Shown: positions 26,588 to 36,319, counted from the first letter of the stretch. The stretch is 52,465 nucleotides of DNA from an uncultured Thiotrichaceae bacterium (GCA_937925855.1 CALAMO010000002.1:80020-132484), one strand, 5' to 3'. Notes: a model not told the origin generated them from the letters alone. A program made the numbers and translations.

Positions 26588-27795
26588 GTGCGGGCCTCCA
26601 GCGTGAGTTCAGCGCGTACCACGCCGCCACTTTGAGTGGATTTAATTTGTGGTTCAAAGCCCAATTCTTTGCTGAGGCTCTGCCCCAGTTTTTCCAGCAG
26701 TTCGACATTGGGCGCTTTGAAACGCACGATTAGGTTTCCTCTGCGGCTGTTTATTTCGGTGATCTGCAGGCTGTTTTCCTGCTTAAAGGTTTTGGCGACT
26801 TTCGCCATATAGCGCATTGGACTGGGCTTGTTAATCACCCCATTTTGCCCGGCTTCTTGCTGCAGTAGGCTGATTTCTGAACGTACCCGTGAACGCATAC
26901 TGCGCACATCAATGTTCTTAATAGCGGGGAATGCCTGTTTGAATAAGGTCAGATTTTCCTGCTCTTCGGTAGCGAGCTGGGCTTGCAGGCGACGGGTATC
27001 CACAGCTTCAATACCGGCCAGAATACTGAGGGTAATGAGCGCGAATAGCGCCGCTACCCGCCAGCGTTTCCAGCTGCGGCTAAAGCCGGACATGCTTGCA
27101 TCCTGATAACCCGTCAGCAGGTTGAGTGCCATCCCAGCGTTAATGCTATTGCGTAGCAGCACTTCCGGCTGCGGCTGGCGTAATACCTGTAAATCCGCAT
27201 GCCAGTCTTCTGGCTGATTGGCGTATAACCAGACCGCGCGCTGCTCAGTTTCTTCATCGAACAAGCCGTTGATCAGCAGGGGCGCAACACTGGCAGTGCC
27301 ACTAAAACCACTGAGTGGCCCGGAGCGTACTAGGAGCTGTTCACCGTGTTGCATCAGGGTGGGCACCGCGTTGTCATCGCTCAGCGGGAGGGCGAAGACA
27401 TCGGGCAGGATGGCGCGGGCTTTAACTTTGTGTTTGCGCAAGAGCGCCATCCAGCCTTTTAGCGTTTCCCGTTCAATGACGCCAACGTCCAGACCATCGT
27501 TGTCATCGGCCAGTTTCTGCCAGACAAAGTGCTGTTCCGTCGGGTCGCCGACCAGATTCTCTTCGATGGCGTAGGGTAGAGCCTGTTTGAGCTGGCGCTG
27601 GTTGCGAGTAACCAGCTTAGTTTGCATCAGCAAAACATCCCGCGTCGGGATTAATAGCACGACATCATTGCGGCGGGCTAAACCGCTGACTGCGCCCCAA
27701 TTGCCTAATTGCCAGTTGGCAGAGGCTGCATTTCCGCTGAAAAGGGCATAGGAAAATTCATGTTGCTCAGCATGCTGTAAATGGATAATTAACAT
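26584..27795 (-). CDS. gspL: Type II secretion protein GspL
   Basis: 403 aa. The N-terminal cytoplasmic actin-like domain (LLIPTRDVLLMQTKLVTRNQRQ, LPYAIEENLVGD) recruits the GspE ATPase. One membrane segment at about 245-262 (ALFALITLSILAGIEAV) precedes a periplasmic ferredoxin-like domain. It starts 26 bases after the gspK stop. Confidence 0.92.
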   Translation of the reverse strand: MLIIHLQHAEQHEFSYALFSGNAASANWQLGNWGAVSGLARRNDVVLLIPTRDVLLMQTKLVTRNQRQLKQALPYAIEENLVGDPTEQHFVWQKLADDNDGLDVGVIERETLKGWMALLRKHKVKARAILPDVFALPLSDDNAVPTLMQHGEQLLVRSGPLSGFSGTASVAPLLINGLFDEETEQRAVWLYANQPEDWHADLQVLRQPQPEVLLRNSINAGMALNLLTGYQDASMSGFSRSWKRWRVAALFALITLSILAGIEAVDTRRLQAQLATEEQENLTLFKQAFPAIKNIDVRSMRSRVRSEISLLQQEAGQNGVINKPSPMRYMAKVAKTFKQENSLQITEINSRRGNLIVRFKAPNVELLEKLGQSLSKELGFEPQIKSTQSGGVVRAELTLEART

Positions 27796-27821
27796 AATAT
27801 GGTTGCTTTCAGATCACTACG

Positions 27822-28943
27822 TTATCCGGCAGAAGTTGACGCTGTCGTGTTGGATTTGGGTTTAGGCACTCGCGAGGATTGCCGCATTATGACACGAACC
27901 TCACCCGCAGGTGAGCGAAATAATAAACTGTTTAAAAACAAGCGGCTTTTGCCTAATCTGACCTCACCTGCAAGGCGAAAATAATTGGACTCAAACCCCA
28001 AAAGCTCCGCTATTTGTGCATCCAATCCCAGGGTGTTTCCAGTGAGTTGGTTTAGCGAATTTAAATCTGGGATCGGCTGGCTTTGACGCAAACTGATGAT
28101 CATATCAGCCTGTCGTGGCTGCATGCCGCTGGCTAATAACACTGCCTTGCTGGCGGTGTTGACATTAATGGTGGTGGGCGTGGGTAAGGTGGCGACATAG
28201 GATAACAGTGGCTCTAGCTGCTTGGCCTGTTGTTTGCTGTCTTTCACACCCTCCATTTTGATCTTGTGTAATTCGCCGGGGTCAACCATAAAAGCATTAC
28301 TTGCCTCATAGGGCGGATCTAGTGATAAGTAGTATTCGCTTTCGGCACCACTCTCGAGGGTTTGGTCATCAGCATCAATCCAATCAACAACGGCGTTCGA
28401 GAAATCAGTCGGCAGGTCGTTTTGCCGGAGCAATGCCTGAAAAGCACGGACAACGGTTTCACGCGGCTGGTCTGCCTCTCGGTTTTGTGGGTTGTTCTGG
28501 TAGCCGTTCTGGTCGGTTGCTTGATTTTCAGCAGGCGGTGGCTTTTTTACTAGGTTATTGAGGTTGAAACGGCCCTGCATATCTTCGATTTCAATGCGCA
28601 TGATGCCGATCTGTTCACCGTCATCATTATCAATTTCAAACGGCCTGAGGTTTTTGCGGTCCCAGTTATCAAAGGCCGAGTCGTGCTCATTAAGTTGTGC
28701 ATCGCGTTTGAGTAAGACACCCGCCCAATCCTCCGCAGCATAGGCATACTGATAAGTCTGTTCCAGATCCTGAAAATTGCGAGTGAGTCGAATGCTATAG
28801 CGTTGCTGTACGAAGATAGACGCCACCACGGTCACTGCGATGGCTACAATCATCAGCGCAGTGATCATGGCAATGCCGCGTTCCTGTCGCAGCGAGCGCG
28901 GCAGTCTGCGTGCTGCAAAACGGAGAGGTGAGCGCTGCAACAT
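27822..28943 (-). CDS. gspK: Type II secretion minor pseudopilin GspK
   Basis: 373 aa. The prepilin signature is RQERG-IAMITALMIVAIAV, with cleavage expected after Gly23; as usual for GspK the +5 Glu is absent. The large alpha domain and the helix-hairpin-helix-like segment (ASKAVLLASGMQPRQADMIISLRQ) fit GspK, the tip of the pseudopilus. No gspJ or other pseudopilin gene lies upstream, so this K-L-M-N block is separate from the rest of the T2SS genes. Confidence 0.93.
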   Translation of the reverse strand: MLQRSPLRFAARRLPRSLRQERGIAMITALMIVAIAVTVVASIFVQQRYSIRLTRNFQDLEQTYQYAYAAEDWAGVLLKRDAQLNEHDSAFDNWDRKNLRPFEIDNDDGEQIGIMRIEIEDMQGRFNLNNLVKKPPPAENQATDQNGYQNNPQNREADQPRETVVRAFQALLRQNDLPTDFSNAVVDWIDADDQTLESGAESEYYLSLDPPYEASNAFMVDPGELHKIKMEGVKDSKQQAKQLEPLLSYVATLPTPTTINVNTASKAVLLASGMQPRQADMIISLRQSQPIPDLNSLNQLTGNTLGLDAQIAELLGFESNYFRLAGEVRLGKSRLFLNSLLFRSPAGEVRVIMRQSSRVPKPKSNTTASTSAG

Positions 28944-29003
28944 CGCGTTAAATCACTAAATAAGCCGCAAACATTGCCTGATAGGAAAAACTTTGCATCG
29001 GTA

Positions 29004-30962
29004 TTACTCCGGTTTAATCGGTGCCAGCCGCATGGACAGCCGTCCTGCTCTGGTATTATTTAACTTGTGGTCATAAATCGTGGTGTAAGCCATCACTGCC
29101 CGCGCATAGCGACGGGTTTCGGTAAACGGGATGCTTTCGATCCATTGATCAGCTGCGATGGTTTGTGTCGGTGCCCATTTGGGAATACGATGTGGCCCGG
29201 CGTTGTAGGCTGCGGTGGCTTGAGCATAGTTGCCGCTGAACTTGCTTAACATAGCACGCAGATAGGCGCTGCCGAGCTGAACATTATTGGCAGGTTGTAA
29301 AATATCATCGCGCCTAACGCTATTTAGCCCCAGTTTTTTACCCACGCTGCGGGCGGTTGCGGGCATAAGCTGCATAAGGCCCAATGCTTTAGCGTGCGAT
29401 TCTACACCGGCATCAAACGCGCTTTCCCGTCGCATTACCCCGAGAATCCATTCGGGTTTAATGCCCTGCGCCTGTGCCTGTTCCATCACTAAATCGGAAT
29501 ACAGGATGGGAAAACGCAGATCGACAATATTCCAGTCACGGGTGCGTGAGACCGTCCAAATAGCCAGGTTGGCATCGCCAACTTGGGTCGCTAATTCCGC
29601 TGCCGCTAGCATGCCGTCTTTATCCATCGCTTTCAGGGCGCGAAACCATTCGCGGCGCGCCTGGCTGCGATTGTTTAGCGCCATCCATTCGCGCCAGCGT
29701 TGCAGCGTTGCCGTTTTTAATAGGCCTGCGATGCGCTGACTGCGATCAGGGATGGGTGCATGCAAACGGGCATAGGATTGTCCGAGACGGTCGGCGGCCA
29801 TGAAGCCATAGAAGGTTGTATCCTGCGCAAGGTCGGTGTAAAGCGTATTGGCCTGAGTCGGTTGCTGTTTTTGTTCCAGGGCGCGTGCTTTCCAATAGCG
29901 CCAGATGTCGCGCTGTGCCTCTTCGGTCCGCATTGAGCCAATAGCAGTCAGCAAACTGTCCCAGTCAGCCGTGCGCAATGCCATCCGTGCCATCCAGACA
30001 TTACCGGTATTAGTCCGGTATTCATCAGGAATAATGGCCAGTCGATCCAGCCCAGCCTGATCATGCCGCCAGGCTTCCCACATGCCGATGACGCTTTCCA
30101 CCCGGCCTCTCTCCGCTACGGTAAATTCAAATGCCTGTTCTGCGTCTTTCCACAGTGGTTTAGCCATTGATAATTTTTTATCAGCTGCGCGTTGAATGCC
30201 GTACACGATAATCTCACGCAGCTTGGCGGAGTTTGCGTATTTAAACGCTCGGGGCAGGTGTTTTTTGGGGTTGGTGCGGACATTGGCCCACAAATTAACC
30301 AGTGTTTGTTCTTCCGCCCCCAACCGTAGTGCTAGCTTTTTAGCGGCTGATAGCTTGTTTTTGGGGATTAATTCACCGATGCGTTGCCAGTAGTCGGCTG
30401 CTTGCAATAAACCGGCGCCTTGCAGTATGTCTAACAGCCCGGTACAGGCATCAGGCAGAGCGGTCGCGGCGGCGGCGTCCCAGATGATACGGCCCTGTTT
30501 AAGGCTGGTTTGTTCAGCACCCATGATGTACTGCGCTTCTGCCCGTAGGCAGCGTAGGGTGTTGCTTTCTGTGCCGTCGGGTATATAGCGCAGCAGTGCT
30601 GACCAGTCACGGGTTGCGGCTAGGCGTAATGCCCAACCGCGATACAGCTGGTCGCTCATCACCGTATGCGGATAGCGTGTTACGAATTTTTGCAGACTTT
30701 CATCCGAGGTATCCTGGAGCTGCCCGGCGAGAAATTCATATTCCAGCCACGGGTAAAGTGGATAGGTCTTCAGCTCGGCTAATGCGGGGCGTACTTTGTG
30801 AAACTCACCGTCCTGTGCCGCCTGATAAGCCTGTGCGAACAGTTCGCGCTGCTGCTGTAGGGTGGTGGCGTATGCTGTATTCAGCAATCCGAAGCTAAGT
30901 AATAAGCAGAAGCCAACCCAGAGTTTGAGATATCGCCGTTTTATTTTGTATTGATTATTCAT
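29004..30962 (-). CDS. slt: Soluble lytic murein transglycosylase
   Basis: 652 aa with a signal-anchor-like N-terminus (KRRYLKLWVGFCLLLSFGLLNTAYA), a long helical superhelix domain, and the C-terminal catalytic domain. There, VMRRESAFDAGVES carries the catalytic Glu, and ALGLMQLMPATA and NVQLGSAYL follow. It cleaves peptidoglycan glycan strands in the periplasm. Length equals Slt70. It sits 60 bases upstream of gspK on the same strand, probably by chance. Confidence 0.95.
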   Translation of the reverse strand: MNNQYKIKRRYLKLWVGFCLLLSFGLLNTAYATTLQQQRELFAQAYQAAQDGEFHKVRPALAELKTYPLYPWLEYEFLAGQLQDTSDESLQKFVTRYPHTVMSDQLYRGWALRLAATRDWSALLRYIPDGTESNTLRCLRAEAQYIMGAEQTSLKQGRIIWDAAAATALPDACTGLLDILQGAGLLQAADYWQRIGELIPKNKLSAAKKLALRLGAEEQTLVNLWANVRTNPKKHLPRAFKYANSAKLREIIVYGIQRAADKKLSMAKPLWKDAEQAFEFTVAERGRVESVIGMWEAWRHDQAGLDRLAIIPDEYRTNTGNVWMARMALRTADWDSLLTAIGSMRTEEAQRDIWRYWKARALEQKQQPTQANTLYTDLAQDTTFYGFMAADRLGQSYARLHAPIPDRSQRIAGLLKTATLQRWREWMALNNRSQARREWFRALKAMDKDGMLAAAELATQVGDANLAIWTVSRTRDWNIVDLRFPILYSDLVMEQAQAQGIKPEWILGVMRRESAFDAGVESHAKALGLMQLMPATARSVGKKLGLNSVRRDDILQPANNVQLGSAYLRAMLSKFSGNYAQATAAYNAGPHRIPKWAPTQTIAADQWIESIPFTETRRYARAVMAYTTIYDHKLNNTRAGRLSMRLAPIKPE

Positions 30963-31023
30963 AAGTAAAGCCCGGTAAAATTTTGGTTTTAATGCTTATT
31001 GGTTTGGTTTTTGCGCGTATACC

Positions 31024-31917
31024 TTATATGTGCGTCATTGTTTGGCTGGCGAGCTGTGTGAGATAACGTTGGTAGCGCTGTGGTGGTAAGGTCTCTTCAG
31101 CAATGGCGGCTTTTACACCGCAGCTCGGTTCGTGCTGATGGGTGCAGTTATTAAATTTACAGCCTGTGGCGACCCGTGCAAACTCAGGATAACCGCTATG
31201 TAATTGGGCCAGATTGAGTGGGGGTAGTGCAAAGTCACGTACCCCCGGTGAGTCAATTAATGCACCCTCGGCAATAGGATAAAGCGTGGCGACGGTGGTG
31301 GTGTGTCTGCCCTCGCCAGTACCCCCAATGGCCCCGACCCGAATGGTTTGTTCCGGTAACAGCTGTGCGACCAGCGATGATTTACCGACGCCTGACTGTC
31401 CGGCGAGCACGGCGGTTGCATCACCAATAGCGCCGCGAATTTCAGCGATACCGGCACCGCTGCCCGCATCCGCATGTAAGACCGAGTAGCCGATGGCGCT
31501 GTATTCTGCCAGCGCTGCTTCCTGTGTGGGCGTGGCGTATTGGGCGCGCAGATCGGCTTTGTTCATAATGATTAAGACATCCGCCGGTAGCTGCTGCGCT
31601 GCGACTAAATAACGATCCAGCATTTCCCAGTTAGGCGCAGGCCGCCAGCTCGATACCAACAGTAAGAGATCGACATTCGCTGCAACGGCCCGGATTTTCC
31701 CCCGAAAGTCGGGGCGGGACAGGCTATTTTTGCGAGGCATAATTTCCAGTACGCTGGCGTTACCCTGTGCTTCTTTCTGCCAGCGCACGAAATCACCGCA
31801 GGCCACATGCTCTAGCTTGCGGCGGGTGGTGCAGCGGATATTGCCGTCCTGTTGGGTTTCGAGTATCAGTTCCGCCCCAAAGCGGCTGATCACTCGTCCA
31901 ATAGCGTTATCGATCAT
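31024..31917 (-). CDS. rsgA: Ribosome small-subunit GTPase RsgA
   Basis: 297 aa from the ATG at 31917; a frame from 31950 would add 11 unconserved residues. Circularly permuted GTPase: NKAD (G4) precedes AGQSGVGKSSL (G1) and IDSPGVRDF (G3). The zinc site C-x5-C-x1-H-x5-C (CKFNNCTHQHEPSC) lies near the end and an OB fold at the start. It matures 30S subunits. It is divergent from ubiD. Confidence 0.95.
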   Translation of the reverse strand: MIDNAIGRVISRFGAELILETQQDGNIRCTTRRKLEHVACGDFVRWQKEAQGNASVLEIMPRKNSLSRPDFRGKIRAVAANVDLLLLVSSWRPAPNWEMLDRYLVAAQQLPADVLIIMNKADLRAQYATPTQEAALAEYSAIGYSVLHADAGSGAGIAEIRGAIGDATAVLAGQSGVGKSSLVAQLLPEQTIRVGAIGGTGEGRHTTTVATLYPIAEGALIDSPGVRDFALPPLNLAQLHSGYPEFARVATGCKFNNCTHQHEPSCGVKAAIAEETLPPQRYQRYLTQLASQTMTHI

Positions 31918-32059
31918 AGCTTCATATTCTACTGAGAAAATGTGAAGCAAAAACGAATAAAGTGAGATAAGTGCTTATCAGCATAAAAAATTTCACTCCC
32001 AGCATTTATAGAAGATTGCGACTTCTACTGTAATTAGCGATACGGTTAGGTTTTCCGTT

Positions 32060-33535
32060 ATGATCCACGCCATGAAATACCATGACTTACGTGATTTTAT
32101 CCAACAGCTGGAGCAGCGGGGCGAGCTGAAGCGTATCAGCTTTGAAGTTGACCCTTATCTTGAAATGACGGAGATTGCTGATCGCGTGCTACGTGCTGGC
32201 GGGCCGGCCCTCTTATTCGAGAACCCAAAAGGGCATTCTGTGCCGGTGCTGGCAAATTTATTTGGTACGCCGCGCCGAGTCGCCCTGGGTATGGGGGAAG
32301 AGTCAACGGAGGCCCTGCGTGAAGTAGGGAAGCTGCTGGCGCTGCTGAAACAGCCAGATCCGCCCAAGGGATTTAAAAGCGCGCTGGAAACCTTACCCGT
32401 GTTTCGCAAAATCTTTGATATGGCCCCAAAGAAGGTGCGCAAAGCTGCCTGTCAGGATGTGGTGCTTGAAGGAGATGCGGTTGATTTGAGTAACATACCG
32501 GTGCAGCACTGTTGGCCCGGTGATGCCGCACCTTTGATCACCTGGGGCTTGGTTGTGACTAAAGGCCCGGAAAAGAAACGCCAAAATCTAGGCATTTACC
32601 GCCAACAGGTGATTGCTAAAAATAAGGTCATTATGCGCTGGCTTTCACACCGGGGTGGGGCGCTGGATTTTCGTGACTGGCAGCAGGCGCATCCCAATGA
32701 GCCGTTTCCGATTGTGGTTGCCTTGGGGGCTGATCCTGCGACAATTCTGGGGGCGGTGACGCCGGTGCCGGACACGCTGTCGGAATATGCCTTTGCTGGG
32801 CTGTTGCGCGGGTCGCGCACGGAACTGATTAAGGCGATCGGCTGTGATTTACAGGTGCCCGCTTCGGCAGAATACGTGCTGGAAGGCTATCTCTATCCCA
32901 ATGACACCGCACCAGAAGGTCCGTTTGGTGATCACACCGGTTATTACAACGAAGTCGATGATTTTCCGGTGTTTACTATCGAACGCATCACCCACCGCAA
33001 AGACCCGATTTATCACAGTACTTATACCGGACGCCCGCCGGATGAGCCCGCTATTTTAGGAGTGGCATTGAACGAAGTGTTTGTGCCGATCTTACAGAAG
33101 CAGTTCCCTGAAATTGTGGATTTCTACCTGCCGCCAGAAGGCTGTTCCTATCGGATGGCGGTCGTCAGCATTAAGAAACAGTATCCCGGCCATGCCAAGC
33201 GGGTGATGATGGGAGTGTGGTCATTTTTGCGCCAATTCATGTATACCAAATTCATTATTGTGGTGGATGATGATGTCAATACGCGCAGCTGGGAGGATGT
33301 GATCTGGGCGATGACAACGCGCATGGATCCGGCGCGTGATACCACGCTGGTTGAGCATACGCCGATTGATTACCTGGATTTTGCCTCACCAGTTTCAGGA
33401 TTAGGTTCTAAGATGGGCATGGATGCGACCAATAAATGGGAAGGTGAAACGACGCGCGAGTGGGGTACGCCAATTGTAATGGACGAGGCAGTTAAGGCGC
33501 GGGTAGATGACCTGTGGGATGAGCTGGGCTTGTAG
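32060..33535 (+). CDS. ubiD: UbiD, 3-octaprenyl-4-hydroxybenzoate decarboxylase
   Basis: 491 aa with the UbiD hallmarks [26 protein letters not shown] and [19 protein letters not shown], which include prFMN and active-site Glu/Arg positions. It decarboxylates the ubiquinone precursor using prenylated FMN; the partner UbiX is not in the window. An ATG four codons in (32072) is an alternative start. Confidence 0.96.
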   Translation: MIHAMKYHDLRDFIQQLEQRGELKRISFEVDPYLEMTEIADRVLRAGGPALLFENPKGHSVPVLANLFGTPRRVALGMGEESTEALREVGKLLALLKQPDPPKGFKSALETLPVFRKIFDMAPKKVRKAACQDVVLEGDAVDLSNIPVQHCWPGDAAPLITWGLVVTKGPEKKRQNLGIYRQQVIAKNKVIMRWLSHRGGALDFRDWQQAHPNEPFPIVVALGADPATILGAVTPVPDTLSEYAFAGLLRGSRTELIKAIGCDLQVPASAEYVLEGYLYPNDTAPEGPFGDHTGYYNEVDDFPVFTIERITHRKDPIYHSTYTGRPPDEPAILGVALNEVFVPILQKQFPEIVDFYLPPEGCSYRMAVVSIKKQYPGHAKRVMMGVWSFLRQFMYTKFIIVVDDDVNTRSWEDVIWAMTTRMDPARDTTLVEHTPIDYLDFASPVSGLGSKMGMDATNKWEGETTREWGTPIVMDEAVKARVDDLWDELGL

Positions 33536-33648
33536 CGACAGCACAGTAGAATTTCCGCCGCCTGTACCAAATTCTGTTATCCTCGCTCGGCACGAATAAA
33601 ATAATGCACATGAAAAAATTCACTCCAAAGCACAGAACGCCTTAATTT

Positions 33649-34725
33649 ATGTACACTTTACTCATTGTCTTCTTTTTGGTCGCCATCCTCTTTTCCTTCC
33701 TGTGTTCGCTGTGGGAGGCGGTGCTATTGAGCATTACGCCTTCCTATGCACGTATTAAACTGAAGGAGGGGGCCACGATTGGTCGCCATTTAAAAGATTT
33801 TAAAGATAATATTGATAAGCCACTGGCGGCGATTTTGACGTTAAACACGATTGCGCACACTGTGGGTGCGTTGGGTGTCGGCGCTCAGGCCACTGCCCTC
33901 TGGGCGGAAACCAATCCGATTATTACCTCTGTGGTGATTCCGGTCTTAATGACCCTCGCTATTTTGATTCTGTCTGAAATTATTCCGAAGACTATCGGCG
34001 CTAACTACTGGGAAGAAATGGCCCCATTTACGGTGAAGTCTTTGCTGTTTGTGATGATGTTGTTGGCGCCGTTGATCTGGCTGACCCAGCTGATTACTAA
34101 GACATTAAAGAAGGATAAGTCGAGAAGCGTGCTGTCGCGCTCTGATTTTCTGCTGATGACTGAGATTGGGGAGCAGGAGGGCATGCTGGAACAGAACGAG
34201 TCGCAGATTATTAAAAACTTACTGCGTTTTAATTCCATTGAGGCCAAAGACATCATGACGCCACGCACGGTGGTTAAGGCCGCCCCGGAAGAAATGACCC
34301 TACAGGCATTTCATGCTGCTAATACTGAATTGCAGTTTTCGCGCATTCCAACTTATCGCGAAGATTCTAAAGATCATGTGACGGGTTATTTTATTAAGAA
34401 TGATCTGTTTAGTGGGCTGTTGCGCGCTGAGGGCGATAGGGAGCTGGGCAGCCTGCGGCGCGACATTATGGTGGTGAAAGAGCAGCTTTCCATCACTGAC
34501 TTACACAGCGGCCTGTTGGAAAAGCATGAGCATATTGCCTTGGTAGTCGATGAGTTTGGCGGAATGGCCGGCATTGTCACCATGGAGGATGTGATCGAAA
34601 CGCTGCTCGGGCTGGAGATTATGGATGAGTCTGATGGTAGTGAAGATATGCAGGTGTTGGCGCGCAAGCAGTGGCAGCAGCGTGCCAAAGCCTTGGGACT
34701 GACGGAAGAGATTTTGGATGACTGA
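33649..34725 (+). CDS. CNNM-domain / CBS-domain membrane protein (CorC/HlyC-like)
   Basis: 358 aa. The DUF21/CNNM membrane domain (about 1-150, three to four segments) contains NTIAHTVGALGVG and LSEIIPKTIG, the ion-site motifs of this family. Two CBS domains follow (IMTPRTVV near 203 and VVDEFGGMAGIVTMEDVIETLLG near 302). No C-terminal CorC/HlyC transporter-associated domain is present. It is probably involved in Mg2+ or Na+ flux. Confidence 0.9.
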   Translation: MYTLLIVFFLVAILFSFLCSLWEAVLLSITPSYARIKLKEGATIGRHLKDFKDNIDKPLAAILTLNTIAHTVGALGVGAQATALWAETNPIITSVVIPVLMTLAILILSEIIPKTIGANYWEEMAPFTVKSLLFVMMLLAPLIWLTQLITKTLKKDKSRSVLSRSDFLLMTEIGEQEGMLEQNESQIIKNLLRFNSIEAKDIMTPRTVVKAAPEEMTLQAFHAANTELQFSRIPTYREDSKDHVTGYFIKNDLFSGLLRAEGDRELGSLRRDIMVVKEQLSITDLHSGLLEKHEHIALVVDEFGGMAGIVTMEDVIETLLGLEIMDESDGSEDMQVLARKQWQQRAKALGLTEEILDD

Positions 34726-34751
34726 GCGTGGCTGACACGATCCGCCGCCAT

Positions 34752-34782
34752 AAAAAAAGGACAGTGTGAACTGTCCTTTTTT
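34752..34782. terminator. Bidirectional intrinsic terminator
   Basis: GGACAGT and ACTGTCC form a stem (extended by A and T runs) around the loop GTGA, with seven A on one side and six T on the other. It serves both the plus-strand CNNM gene and the minus-strand cold-shock gene. Confidence 0.88.
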
Positions 34783-34805
34783 GCGTCAGCAGAAGCTGTT
34801 TTAAC

Positions 34806-35024
34806 TTAACCTTCGTCAGCTACAACGTTTGCAGCTTGTAAGCCCTTTTGACTCTGTTCAGTGTCAAAAGTTACCTTCTGTCCTTCGTTTAGCGTTTTAT
34901 AACCGTCGCCGACGATAGAACGGAAGTGAACGAATACGTCAGCACCGCCGTTGTCTTGATTAATGAAGCCGAAACCTTTTTCAGCGTTGAACCATTTAAC
35001 GGTACCAGTAGCTCTTTCAGACAT
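34806..35024 (-). CDS. Cold-shock protein (CspA family)
   Basis: 72 aa from the ATG at 35024, preceded by AGGAGAC; the longer frame to 35060 runs into the leader hairpin. The OB fold carries RNP1 KGFGFI and RNP2 VFVHF. CspA proteins bind single-stranded RNA as chaperones or antiterminators. The leader contains an intrinsic-terminator-like hairpin, suggesting RNA-level control. Confidence 0.95.
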   Translation of the reverse strand: MSERATGTVKWFNAEKGFGFINQDNGGADVFVHFRSIVGDGYKTLNEGQKVTFDTEQSQKGLQAANVVADEG

Positions 35025-35047
35025 TGAGATGTCTCCTGAATATATAT

Positions 35048-35072
35048 AAAAAAACCACACGCCACAGCGTGT
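35048..35072 (-). promoter_or_regulatory. Terminator-like hairpin in the cold-shock gene leader
   Basis: On the minus strand, ACACGC-TGTG-GCGTGT forms a 6-bp stem followed by GG and seven T, ending 23 bases before the cold-shock ATG. This is the shape of an intrinsic terminator placed upstream of the gene it would shut off, i.e. a possible attenuator. It could instead be the end of an upstream small RNA. Confidence 0.55.
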
Positions 35073-35535
35073 CTACAGCCGGAGTGAGATTACTTGTGTT
35101 TTGAAAAACGGGGAACATCTTCAGGACAACATGACTTACAGGTGAAGCGATGTAGCAAAGTTTTCATCATTTTTTTGCACTAAGTAGCTCTGTTACACAG
35201 GCTGAAATTGATCCTAACACAGTCATTTTTAAACTTATAGCCATATTTTCACTCTGCGGGAGAAATTACTGAAGATGCCGCGATCAGTGATGTGCTTAAT
35301 GAGGCGCTGCTGGAAGAGTTGGTTGTTGGCTCCTAACGTAATTTGATGGGTAGGTAGGTTCAGGCATGGATTCAATAACGAGTTCAATTATGCGTCTTCA
35401 TAAATAAAATTTTCCCCTGCGCTTGATGTTGTTATGTTTGTGAGCAGAGCAATGCCATCTGTCACCTTTAATAATCCTCTCATCGAAAAAAACGAACAAA
35501 AGCCGAATATACCAAAAGTATTTTTGATTGGTAAA
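35073..35535. other. Intergenic region between cold-shock gene and lexA
   Basis: The stretch without an intact gene runs from 35025 to 35596 and should hold the long 5' leader and promoter of the minus-strand cold-shock gene and the lexA promoter. On the plus strand, 35241-35336 is an open frame ending in ISDVLNEALLEELVVGS, which could be a fragment of a lost gene. At 35494-35508, GAAC-N7-GAAT resembles an imperfect inverted copy of the lexA-proximal boxes. Confidence 0.4.
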
Positions 35536-35574
35536 GTTCGTATTTAGTTCGTATATTATGTTCGTGTTTAGTTC
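35536..35574. promoter_or_regulatory. Two direct-repeat SOS-box candidates upstream of lexA
   Basis: GTTC-N7-GTTC occurs perfectly at 35536-35550 and again at 35560-35574; the two units share GTTCGT-A/G-TTTAGTTCG. The second ends 22 bases before the lexA ATG. TATATT (35552-35557) between them could be the -10 hexamer. GTTC-N7-GTTC is the LexA box described in alphaproteobacteria; the usual gammaproteobacterial CTGT-N8-ACAG palindrome is not seen here. LexA autoregulation is the natural reading. Confidence 0.75.
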
Positions 35575-35596
35575 GGTCTAAAGAGAAGGAAAGCAG

Positions 35597-36205
35597 ATGT
35601 TGACAAGAAGACAGCAGGAAATCTGGGAGGTTATTCTCCGCTGGTATCGTACGCATGGTTATACCCCAACGCTGGATGAGATTGGTCGGGCCGTTGGCCT
35701 CAACTCACGTAGCACGGTGCATCAGCATGTAAAAACGCTGATTCAGGAAGAATACCTACAGGCCGCAGATGGTAAGCGGGCCTACGATATTCTGCCGGGC
35801 GATGTCGAGCGTGATGCCCAGATGCCTCTGAGTTTGCCATTGCAGGGGCAGATTGCTGCGGGTCATCCGATTGAAGCGATTCCCGATCGGAATGATATTA
35901 GCCCCAATGAAATGTTTACCGGCCCCGGGCGCTATGCCTTAAAAGTAAAGGGTGAGTCGATGATCGACATTGGAGTAATGGATGGTGATTACGTAGTGAT
36001 TCAGCGTATTGAAGATGCTAAGAACGGTGACATTGTGGTGGCATTGGTGGAGCGGGAAGAAGCCACGCTGAAACGTATTTTCTACCATGAGACCGGCTTT
36101 GTTGAGCTTCGCCCAGAAAATACCGATATGCAAGCCATGTTTTACCCCTCAGATAGCGTACAGGTACAGGGGCGCATGGTGGGTCTATTTCGTAACTACC
36201 ACTAG
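35597..36205 (+). CDS. lexA: LexA repressor
   Basis: 202 aa, the E. coli length. The winged-helix domain has TLDEIGRAVGLNSRSTVHQHVKTL, whose recognition region differs from E. coli LexA. Cleavage site A88-G89 (IAAGHP), nucleophile S121 (KGESMID) and general base K159 (ATLKRI) are intact, so RecA-stimulated self-cleavage is expected. The recognition helix change agrees with the direct-repeat boxes upstream. Confidence 0.93.
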   Translation: MLTRRQQEIWEVILRWYRTHGYTPTLDEIGRAVGLNSRSTVHQHVKTLIQEEYLQAADGKRAYDILPGDVERDAQMPLSLPLQGQIAAGHPIEAIPDRNDISPNEMFTGPGRYALKVKGESMIDIGVMDGDYVVIQRIEDAKNGDIVVALVEREEATLKRIFYHETGFVELRPENTDMQAMFYPSDSVQVQGRMVGLFRNYH

Positions 36206-36319
36206 CTAATTGCATGAGCTATCTGTGCTCAGTGCTTAAACGTTCAACCGGTTTCAGGTTGCTGTCCTGAAATTCACTTAAACCAGTTATTTAATTATAA
36301 CTATTCTTAACATGCCCTC

